Of a stretch of DNA of 34,928 bases, positions 26,762 to 33,186 are shown piece after piece. A program made the translations under genes and the position numbers. The notes beneath the pieces were generated by a model. That model had not been told where the DNA came from, ran no database searches, and saw only the letters and a program-made list of their open reading frames with translations. The stretch comes from Azospirillum brasilense (lineage in GTDB: Bacteria; Pseudomonadota; Alphaproteobacteria; Rickettsiales; UBA3002). How positions within the stretch are numbered: the first letter of the stretch is position 1; the number at the start of each line of letters is the position of its first letter. The stretch lies in NCBI GenBank assembly GCA_003241645.1, contig QFOX01000015.1:1-34928 (forward strand). The letters run 5' to 3'.

Positions 26762-27317
26762 GAATTACCGAGCGGAATGTGAGCGATACGCGGCGCTCGC
26801 GTTTGATAGTGCTTCCATGGATGCGATCTGACTTGCGAGCAGCGATGCTATGCTTCCAGCGGTAGCGGGCGTCATCTGATAGAAGCAGGAGGCTCCGGGG
26901 TTCCAATAGCAGCGTATGCCGATCATCCTCTGGTCCCTCAAAATCCATTACGCATGAACTGCCCAGGCTGAGCGATACAATGGTAGGGCCAAAGCACGGA
27001 ATACAATCCGTGTGACTGGAGATGCCCTGGCCGGGAAGGTACTCGTTTACAATGACCTGATCGGGTTTGTTTGCAAAAAGATTTTCAGCGAGTTTTACAG
27101 TGTAGTGCTCAAGCTGTTCAGGCAAGGCGCCAAGCTGTAACTCACGAGAAATGTTGCGTGCTTTGTAATCGTAGCGATAGCCATAATGTTGCACGCGGCG
27201 TTTGAGATCAGTGAGCCATGGTTGCTGATCTATCCAGTGCAATAGTTCCATTTCTTCGGATGCAGTGATAAAATCAGGTAAGTAGCGAAGCCCCGCAATT
27301 GCAGGTGGCTCATTCAT
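26754..27317 (-). CDS. AlkB-like Fe(II)/2-oxoglutarate dioxygenase
   Basis: 187 residues from ATG 27317, chosen because it overlaps the previous stop as ATGAATGA; longer in-frame starts would run deep into that gene. The double-stranded beta-helix residues are complete: iron ligands His102 and Asp104 (SSHTD) and His156 (WKHSI), and the 2-oxoglutarate arginines Arg176 and Arg182 (RRVSLTFR). 'VQHYGYRYDYK' and 'VNEYLPGQGIS' are typical AlkB nucleotide-recognition and core segments. Family members oxidatively remove alkyl groups from DNA or RNA bases. Coupled with a methyltransferase gene, which suggests a linked modification chemistry. Confidence 0.92.
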   Translation of the reverse strand: MNEPPAIAGLRYLPDFITASEEMELLHWIDQQPWLTDLKRRVQHYGYRYDYKARNISRELQLGALPEQLEHYTVKLAENLFANKPDQVIVNEYLPGQGISSHTDCIPCFGPTIVSLSLGSSCVMDFEGPEDDRHTLLLEPRSLLLLSDDARYRWKHSIAARKSDRIHGSTIKRERRVSLTFRSVILT

Positions 27318-28086
27318 CCACTCGAAAAACCCATGTGCTAAACTGGTCATGCTCACTGAGTGCGCTGCCTTCTTCATTCGTCATGGTATGTTCGTAACCC
27401 GGAAATGCATTCGGGTCAAAGCGGTGGATGGTCGGCGGCATAAAGCCGGTCTTTTCAGCGGCCTCAAAAAATTGAAATGATCCACGATAGTGGGGATTAT
27501 CGACGGTAGAGATGATGACCTGTCCCCGGCGAGCGAGGATCTGTCGTGCGGATTCGAGAAACCCTTTTATCAAAACAAAGTTCGCGGTCCGGCCGCGAAT
27601 CGCATCACGCGTACCGGTATGGGGAAACTGAAAAATAACAGTAGAGAATAGCTGGTGGCTAAAGACAGCGTGTAGTTTAGTAGCGTCAATGCCATACAGA
27701 ACGCGTGCTCCCAAACCTGTAAGCACTTTTGCATTTTCATGCGCAAGATCGCTAAGATCTTCCTTGGACTCATGGATAGTCACAGTCATTTGCTGCGGCA
27801 AAACTTTGGGTCGTTTTGCCAGACTTAGTGCGAAGCTGAGATTGCCTTCGCCAACAAACAAAGACTTTCCGCCTGCAACGGCAGTCACAAAATCAACCGC
27901 AGCAGATTTGTAACCCAGCAGATAGTCGAGCTGAGATTCTAATCCGCGAAGATTGTGGACTTCGTACGTGAGGCCATGCTTGCTGTAATTCTGTTGGAGG
28001 AATTTAGCCATAAGACGCAGGTCTTGTATGACCGGCCTGTATTGAAGGCGCTGATACGTTGAGTGGTATGAAGCATGTGTCTGCAT
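27310..28086 (-). CDS. BMT5-like (DUF2431) Rossmann-fold methyltransferase
   Basis: 258 residues. The SAM-binding loop is FVGEGNLSFALSLA (about 77-90) and the family catalytic-region motif FQFPHTG is at 152-158, both hallmarks of the 25S rRNA (uridine-N3) methyltransferase-like family named after yeast BMT5. Later 'GQVIISTVDNPHYRGSFQFFEAAEKTGF' matches the C-terminal half of the fold. The first ~65 residues are an extra N-terminal segment of unknown role. Its stop overlaps the AlkB start by 8 bases. Substrate unknown; rRNA, tRNA or a small nucleotide are all possible. Confidence 0.88.
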   Translation of the reverse strand: MQTHASYHSTYQRLQYRPVIQDLRLMAKFLQQNYSKHGLTYEVHNLRGLESQLDYLLGYKSAAVDFVTAVAGGKSLFVGEGNLSFALSLAKRPKVLPQQMTVTIHESKEDLSDLAHENAKVLTGLGARVLYGIDATKLHAVFSHQLFSTVIFQFPHTGTRDAIRGRTANFVLIKGFLESARQILARRGQVIISTVDNPHYRGSFQFFEAAEKTGFMPPTIHRFDPNAFPGYEHTMTNEEGSALSEHDQFSTWVFRVDE

Positions 28087-28682
28087 ACTCAGCGTTATAA
28101 ACTCCCGGGATTTTACCAGGAAGTTGCTGATGTGGTTCTGGGGTTATGCCAACGTTGACTGGCGGATTCGCCCTTAGAGAACCGAAGCGCAGAAATCGGC
28201 CGTTTTCGCGACAATTTAATTTCTCCGGTCAACGTTCAAAAAGAACGCCCCGGAAGTGCGCGGCACACCGCTGAGATTCGCTTAAGTCATTGAAATATAA
28301 GGGAAAATGGTGGAGATGACAGGAGCCTCCACTACTCGTTACAAACCGCAGATTCCCTTGAGTGCCGCAGAAACGCTCGGTTCGATTGTCCCTGTACATT
28401 GTCCCTGTTGTCCCTGTTTGTCAATCCAAACCGAAATGCCCACGAGCCATTTTAAGGCCTGTAGAGAGACCTTGTCACGTAGGGATGAGGTCGGGTGGGA
28501 AATGTCCTCAATCGAGTTTCCAGCCCCATTTCTGGCAAGTATTCCTTGGGTGTGGGGCTTGGGGGGAGTTCCCCAATCTAGCTACTAATAAAGCCCTCTC
28601 GAAAATTCAGGCCATTTTTTTTTAACGAGGGTGAGCAAACATGAGCAGCACAGCGTAAGCCATGCTGCCCATGTGTTAGAGA
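28087..28682. other. 596-base gene-free gap with a second attachment-like motif and TTGTCCCTGT repeats
   Basis: No gene is supported. It contains an inverted repeat (CAACGTTGAC near 28151 with GTCAACGTT near 28239), the motif AAGGGAAAATGGTGG at 28299-28313, similar to the 13-bp repeat at 25248 and 34851, and three copies of TTGTCCCTGT at 28386, 28399 and 28408. A fourth copy of that decamer overlaps the recombinase ribosome site at 34796. Together they look like an old recombination site. Confidence 0.4.
28386..28417 (+). repeat. Three copies of TTGTCCCTGT
   Basis: Exact copies start at 28386, 28399 and 28408. A fourth exact copy is at 34796-34805, just ahead of the recombinase start. Short clustered repeats next to an attachment-like core resemble recombinase or excisionase arm sites, but this is inference. 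Confidence 0.5.
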
Positions 28683-28862
28683 TTACGCAAACTCGCGCGT
28701 TTGTGCGAACATAGCATTGGTTTTCACCAACTGGATGCTGTGATACACGTCTTGCTTGTTATGGTAGGTGTCACCTGACCATGCGACATAGCGACCGTTG
28801 CCGGCCTTCAAGCGCCAAGCCCATTGCCCATTCTGGGCACGAAAAACTTCGTACTGGAACAT
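28683..28862 (-). CDS. YegP/DUF1508-family small protein
   Basis: 59 residues, ATG at 28862 with AAAGGAC before it. The sequence fits DUF1508: 'FEVFRAQNGQWAWRLKAGNG'-type opening (here MFQYEVFRAQNGQWAWRLKAGN), then 'YVAWSGDTYHNKQDVYHSIQLVKTNA'. E. coli YegP has two such repeats; this has one. The function is unknown. It is divergent from the candidate small RNA at 28946. Confidence 0.85.
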   Translation of the reverse strand: MFQYEVFRAQNGQWAWRLKAGNGRYVAWSGDTYHNKQDVYHSIQLVKTNAMFAQTREFA

Positions 28863-28910
28863 GTTGCAGTCCTTTCATCAGTTGGCCCACCAGTTAGAAC
28901 AACTGAGGGC

Positions 28911-28939
28911 TTGATGGTTTACGAAGGCTGCGCTATATG
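28911..28939 (+). promoter_or_regulatory. Promoter of the candidate small RNA
   Basis: TTGATG at 28911-28916, exactly 17 bases, then TATATG at 28934-28939. No open frame follows before the terminator at 28988, which is why I assign it to a non-coding transcript. Confidence 0.5.
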
Positions 28940-28945
28940 TGCTCT

Positions 28946-29022
28946 TAGGAGTGGAGAGCTTACAGCGTAGGTTCTACCCACGATAAGGCCATCCAGTTAC
29001 GAGCTGGATGGCTTTATTTTTT
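28946..29022 (+). ncRNA. Candidate small RNA ending in an intrinsic terminator
   Basis: About 77 bases between a sigma70-like promoter (28911-28939) and a strong terminator at 28988-29012 plus T-run. It contains a short hairpin, GCTCT...AGAGC, and a GTAGG/CTAC stretch before the terminator. No protein-coding gene on the plus strand precedes this terminator for more than 2 kb, so it has no other obvious transcript to end. The target and role are unknown. Confidence 0.45.
28988..29022 (+). terminator. Strong intrinsic terminator
   Basis: Perfect 9-bp stem GCCATCCAG / CTGGATGGC (28988-28996, 29004-29012), 7-base loop, followed by TTTATTTTTTT. It is orphan with respect to coding genes. Confidence 0.85.
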
Positions 29023-29161
29023 TAATCCCTGCATAGCAAGCTGCCATGTGCAAGCCGTCAGAAACGGCAGGTACGATGAGATTATCCCAATATAGTAGCA
29101 CGTTTTTGCCTGCCTGTCAAGGGTGGGTTCGGCATGGAGTCCATCTATCGTTATAAAAAAC

Positions 29162-29175
29162 TTACCATTTGGTAA
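29162..29175. promoter_or_regulatory. Operator-like palindrome upstream of the Beta-family gene
   Basis: TTACCATTTGGTAA: arms TTACCA/TGGTAA with a 2-base centre. A TTGACA hexamer follows at 29201 and a second small palindrome CTACATATTGTAG lies near 29233. They sit 35-110 bases before the gene at 29276 and could bind a regulator. No -10 was assigned with confidence. Confidence 0.35.
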
Positions 29176-29275
29176 AAAATACCGCGTTTTGCATTATTAT
29201 TTGACAAATCGTCGCTATAGGCGCACATTACGCTACATATTGTAGTGCAAAGTAGCGCATAAATAAGGTAAGCAT

Positions 29276-30367
29276 ATGTTCACATATAAACACTACGTGC
29301 CCGTATTGAAGTGGAAGCTAGGTGAATATCAAGCTCTAGATCGCCTTGCCGATTCAGTGAAGGCCTTCACGGTTCCCTTAATCGAAATACCGCCCAGAGG
29401 GTTTGATTTTGCCAAAGGCGAGCAGAGTAAAACAGTTGAGAAGCATCTAGGGGAGTTCGGCGCTCGCTTGAAAGCGAAGTGGGGCGAACGCCGTTGCATC
29501 ATTGATCTTGATTATATGGGAGAAGAAAAGTGCAATGACAGGCCGTGTGTGGAAGCTGTTTTTGCTGACGTTCGTAGCAAAGGTTGCAATGCCATTCCTG
29601 CCATTCGTTTAGCCACCAGTGATGTAAACGTAAAAGCCATAGCAGACATCGTCAAAGAAGATCGGGAAGGCCTCTGCCTACGCCTTATTGAGCTGGACTT
29701 TGACAGAGCTAATTTATTTGGAGACATTGAGGCGCTGCTTGGCAAAACTGGCCTGGGTTACAGTGAGGTAGACTTAGTTCTAGACTTAGGTTTCCAAACG
29801 TACAACTCCAACACGGTTGCTACTCAAAACATCTTAATTCTGATGAACAAGTTGCATCCAACTTTAAATCGCTGGCGCTCGATTGCGGTTGTTGCGTCTT
29901 CCTTCCCCGCCTCAATAGCGGGCCTAAGGCAGGAAGAAGGAAAGCCTCAGTTTGCCTCATTGGCTAGAGGTGAGTGGAGAACATACCGTAGCCTAGTTAG
30001 AGAGCTTGGTGATGCGCGCATTCCTACCTTTGGAGATTATGCTGCTGCCAATCCAGAACTGGTCGAGCTAGACATGCGGCTTATCAAGCCCTTTGCAAAG
30101 CTAAAGTACACATACGATGACAGCTGGCACATCGCTGTAGGAAAGTCTGTGCGGGCGGTGGGCTTTGAGCAGTATCGCGGCATTTGTAAGGAGCTCATGA
30201 AGCAGTCCTATTTTGCTGGCAAGGGAGCTTCGGACGCAGACGACTTTATTATTGAATGCGCTAATGGGACGGGCGGGACTGGCAACCTATCAACTTGGGT
30301 ATGGGTAGCGACTAACCGACACATAACAAAGGTGCACTCTGACCTCGCCAGCCTGCACGGACTTTAA
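29276..30367 (+). CDS. Beta-family / sce7725-like protein
   Basis: 363 residues, ATG 29276 with AAGG upstream. The opening 'FTYKHYVPVLKWKLGEYQAL' and the later 'VPLIEIPP', 'LRLIELDFD', 'VDLVLDLGF' and 'SIAVVASSFPASIAGL' fit the Beta protein family, TIM-barrel-like proteins seen in phages, islands and defence loci. The partner-type gene next to it (sce7726-like) supports the assignment, because members of the two families are known as neighbours. The two genes converge and overlap by 56 bases. The molecular function is not known. Confidence 0.8.
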   Translation: MFTYKHYVPVLKWKLGEYQALDRLADSVKAFTVPLIEIPPRGFDFAKGEQSKTVEKHLGEFGARLKAKWGERRCIIDLDYMGEEKCNDRPCVEAVFADVRSKGCNAIPAIRLATSDVNVKAIADIVKEDREGLCLRLIELDFDRANLFGDIEALLGKTGLGYSEVDLVLDLGFQTYNSNTVATQNILILMNKLHPTLNRWRSIAVVASSFPASIAGLRQEEGKPQFASLARGEWRTYRSLVRELGDARIPTFGDYAAANPELVELDMRLIKPFAKLKYTYDDSWHIAVGKSVRAVGFEQYRGICKELMKQSYFAGKGASDADDFIIECANGTGGTGNLSTWVWVATNRHITKVHSDLASLHGL

Positions 30368-30905
30368 GCCTACGCCGCACAGTGTCGCGTAAATCTTCTA
30401 GCTCCATTACAGTTGCTAGGTGCTGATACAGTACAGCGCGCGGTTTTCTAAGAATGGCTCCTCTTTCGCCAAGTTCGACAAGCTCTTCTACCACTTCATT
30501 TCGCCACAGAAGTTCTGCTAGGGCTATGGGGTTGATAGCTGGATTGGTTTTTGCTTTACGAGTTTCCTCAAAGTAAATGCCGCCACGACTGCCTTCGGTT
30601 ACAACGCGTGTTCCCCACCAATCAGGAATCGCCTGTTCTGCTTTTGTGAGATGGCGACAACCTACAACTAGGGTAACGCGATCAAAGACCTCGTTGTAAA
30701 GCGAAACCTGTCCGGCGAGTCGTGTGAGTGTATCGGAGTCACTTTTGATCTCAAAGCCATGTAGTTCACCATTCACAACAGCGACATCAACGCGAGCAGC
30801 GCCATGACGTATGCCTAGTTCATCCAGAACAAGGGTGTCTGATTCGCCATGGTGTTCTTTCAAAACCTTGCGATGCAGCGCAGCTCTTACGTCTCTGTCG
30901 TGCAT
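30312..30905 (-). CDS. sce7726-family protein with a PD-(D/E)XK-like nuclease core
   Basis: 197 residues, ATG 30905 with a strong GGAGGGAG site. 'ARVDVAVVNGELHGFEIKSDSDTL' shows a nuclease-type core: Asp40, then Glu52-x-Lys54, followed by 'RLAGQVSLYNEVFDRVTLVV', which is the usual helix and strand after the EXK strand. The family is named after a Sorangium gene and is often next to Beta/sce7725 genes. The C-terminal part is Arg-rich (RDTVRRRLKVRAGWRG). Its 3' end overlaps the convergent gene by 56 bases. Confidence 0.82.
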   Translation of the reverse strand: MHDRDVRAALHRKVLKEHHGESDTLVLDELGIRHGAARVDVAVVNGELHGFEIKSDSDTLTRLAGQVSLYNEVFDRVTLVVGCRHLTKAEQAIPDWWGTRVVTEGSRGGIYFEETRKAKTNPAINPIALAELLWRNEVVEELVELGERGAILRKPRAVLYQHLATVMELEDLRDTVRRRLKVRAGWRGQSAPLLCVG

Positions 30906-31801
30906 GCTCCCTCCACTAGTGCATTGTAAGGGGGTTGGGCTAATAAACTATTAACTGGCAGCAACTCTGTAAGCACGCAATTAAGGTTTATTATATTGCC
31001 CCTTTTAGGATGCGCCGTCCTATTGCGCCTGTGTCCTGATTGCAATGCTATTGTTTGATGCAAAAGAGATAAATATCCGCACACCTTTGTGCATGTATTC
31101 CCATGCAGTCGCTATCGCTCCGGCATGGTATAAACTTGGATAAGTTATTTTACTCCGGGATATATAAATTAGATTATTCGGGATTCTAATTCTGATCTGC
31201 AGCAGGCAGTAATTCTGAGTGGTTATTTGGTACCTATCCTCTCATACTGTTTTTGTGTAGTTATTACTCTGTATTTATATTGTTTATTTAGCATTTCTAT
31301 CTGCCGATAGCTTAAACTGATATGCTACCCGGAATGTATAATCGCCTTGTTGTACTACATAGGAGTTGAGTAAGGCATATATCCGATAATTATATTTATA
31401 ATACAACGTATTAATTAACTTTTCCGCTGAGTTTCTAGCTAAGCTCTTTCCGTATTAAACGAGGCTACTGCGGCCCTTATTGCCGCTTGACTTATTGGCG
31501 AATCGCAATGCATCTTAGTCGAATAGTTTTAGAAAGCAGCTGGTTAGCAGCAAGAAAGCTCTCGCGGTGGACTTGCAAACGCTTGCCGCAATGCGCTGAA
31601 TATGCCCAACATGCTCGAAAACAAAGCAAATTAGTCAATGCCCCTTTATATCAATTTTAAGGCCTATTTTGGAGGTTTTTGGCAATTTGGCGAGATGGGT
31701 GGCTAGCCGCCCTTCAAATGCTCTCTGTGGGCATTTATTTGGCAATGGCGGCATGCAAATACATTGCGCCTAATCGGGTTCAAACAATAGTCGCGCTTCG
31801 A
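30906..31801. other. 896-base AT-rich region without a supported gene
   Basis: Visibly AT-rich, especially 31130-31440, with stops in all frames. I find no tRNA, no terminator and no convincing promoter. A 50-residue open frame at 31508-31660 has no ribosome site or family resemblance. It may be a remnant of recombination or a regulatory region; nothing more can be said. Confidence 0.5.
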
Positions 31802-32272
31802 TCAGGAGTTTTGCGCTTTCAACCCACCGACTAAATCGCTGGCTGTTGTCCCGTCTGGAAAGCCCACCTGCAACGGATCGAAATTCTCTCCGAACTTCTG
31901 CCCAAGTTTTTGTGGGTCGAGATGATGGTTATATGCGCGGCGACACGGCTCTTCATCCATTAAATCGAGCAGCGAAAGCATCGTGCCATCCTTGGTCAAT
32001 TTAGGTGCAAGAATTTGGTTGGCTTGAATCGCCGCCGCACGATACGCCGCATCCCACTGCGCATAGGACGTGTAAGGGAAATTCACCATTTGAAAGACTC
32101 CCTCTTCGGGATTGTGGTGAACGTACGGGATGCCTTGTGCTTCGATCTTGGCCCGCTTTTCTGCCATCATTTGGAAAGCATCGCGGGATAGCTGGTGCGC
32201 ATGCCGCTCTGGCTTTCCTTTGAAGAATTTCCAGCCAGCCCAACCGATCACGAGCAACAGAATCAGTTCCAT
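31802..32272 (-). CDS. Membrane-anchored hypothetical protein
   Basis: 156 residues, ATG 32272 with GGGGG about 7 bases upstream. The N-terminus MELILLLVIGWAGWKFFKG is a membrane anchor of the uncleaved type followed by a basic stretch. The rest is soluble, with 'RDAFQMMAEKRAKIEAQGIPYVHHNPEEGVF' and 'FPDGTTASDLVGGLKAQ'. I do not recognise the family. It begins 15 bases after the lipoprotein gene, probably the same operon. Confidence 0.75.
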   Translation of the reverse strand: MELILLLVIGWAGWKFFKGKPERHAHQLSRDAFQMMAEKRAKIEAQGIPYVHHNPEEGVFQMVNFPYTSYAQWDAAYRAAAIQANQILAPKLTKDGTMLSLLDLMDEEPCRRAYNHHLDPQKLGQKFGENFDPLQVGFPDGTTASDLVGGLKAQNS

Positions 32273-32287
32273 GTTTACCCCCGTGCG

Positions 32288-32818
32288 CTATTTGGTGGGT
32301 TGTGCGTTTGCAGCGGCGGGGCTTTTGCCTTCCATCGCATTCACGAATTGCTGCACCACATCGTTTTGGCAATCCTGCCCATCCATTGTCACGACCTCTG
32401 CGCCTGTCTTCGTGTCGATCAGCGCCAGCTCGTAATAAATCATCGGGCTGCCATTGAAGCAGATGTCATATTGGCGGCTTTCCGCAAGCAGCGAATACCG
32501 CGTGTTAAAGGTGTCGTAACGCTTCAGGCGCGTATTATTGCCTGCGCTTCCTTCGAGCACCTCGGGGCCAGAATACACGGACATTTTCCAGCCACGCTGC
32601 GCAAGGGCTTGTTTCACGCCGCCCTTCAAGCCGCTAGAGCCAGCGGGAACGGTGATACTTTTAGCGTTCGGGTCTATCGTGCCATAGGTTTGAATGTTTG
32701 TGGATGTGCATGCCGCAAGCATCAAGGCTATGGCGCAGGCCGAAATAGTACGGGTGGAGGGAATATATTTTCCAAGCATCAGATGGCGCTTGATTTGTGC
32801 TGTGGTGGTGTGCTGCAT
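32288..32818 (-). CDS. Putative lipoprotein
   Basis: 176 residues from ATG 32818, preferred for the GGGGA site before it; 32854 and 32779 are in-frame alternatives. The signal peptide ends in a lipobox LAAC (Cys37). The mature part holds 'NAKSITVPAGSSGLKGGVKQALAQRGWKM', 'RYDTFNTRYSLLAESRQYDICFNGSPMIYYELALIDTKTGAEVVTMDGQDC', a compact alpha/beta-type domain with two cysteines. No family is assigned. It is the first gene of a two-gene unit with the membrane-anchored protein. Confidence 0.75.
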   Translation of the reverse strand: MQHTTTAQIKRHLMLGKYIPSTRTISACAIALMLAACTSTNIQTYGTIDPNAKSITVPAGSSGLKGGVKQALAQRGWKMSVYSGPEVLEGSAGNNTRLKRYDTFNTRYSLLAESRQYDICFNGSPMIYYELALIDTKTGAEVVTMDGQDCQNDVVQQFVNAMEGKSPAAANAQPTK

Positions 32819-32854
32819 GGTCGATCCCCGGTTTCGCTTTAGAAAAGCCGCCAA

Positions 32855-33073
32855 AGGTGATCTCTGGCGACCGGGTGTTTCAAACCGCTAGTTCGTAACG
32901 GCGCACTAGCCTTTAGCCGTGAGGCTTGGACATACGCCAATGCCACCCGGTCAAATGAAGACCGAGTGCATCGTCTGGTTACATTATCCTTGAAGGGAGC
33001 ATGCACCAGCTAACGGCTGATGCCAGCCGCGAACTAAACGGGTTTGAACGCCCGGTTGCAGCGCAGATCACCT
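32855..33073. ncRNA. Candidate structured RNA: 219-base long imperfect inverted repeat
   Basis: The outer arms AGGTGATCT (32855-32863) and AGATCACCT (33065-33073) are perfect complements. Pairing continues inward over about 41-44 bases: ACCGGGTGTTTCAAACC with GGTTTGAACGCCCGGT, then TAGTTCG with CGAACTA. Between the arms are several more hairpins, for example CGGTC/GACCG near 32951-32968. No protein frame covers it. It may be a structured non-coding RNA or a non-autonomous palindromic element; the strand is unknown. Confidence 0.45.
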
Positions 33074-33186
33074 ACGCGACAACAGGGGCATAGTATGCAG
33101 CTAAAGGCTAGGGGGCAAGTGCAAGTTCTAGCCACCTCGAATGCTGTGCCATGATGCAGCCAAATCCTTTTGCATGCACATCACTA

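Noticed and set aside
28307..28588. A 93-residue plus-strand frame
   Set aside because: It runs over the attachment-like motif and the TTGTCCCTGT repeats, has no ribosome site and resembles nothing.
30887..31084. A 65-residue minus-strand frame upstream of the sce7726 gene
   Set aside because: It overlaps the strong sce7726 ribosome site and start, with no family match; most likely chance.
31508..31660. A 50-residue plus-strand frame in the AT-rich gap
   Set aside because: No ribosome site, no family resemblance, within the size expected by chance.
32855..33073. An integron attC site or an RNase P/tmRNA gene
   Set aside because: The inverted repeat lacks the attC core pattern (RYYYAAC/GTTRRRY) and the conserved blocks of RNase P RNA and tmRNA.
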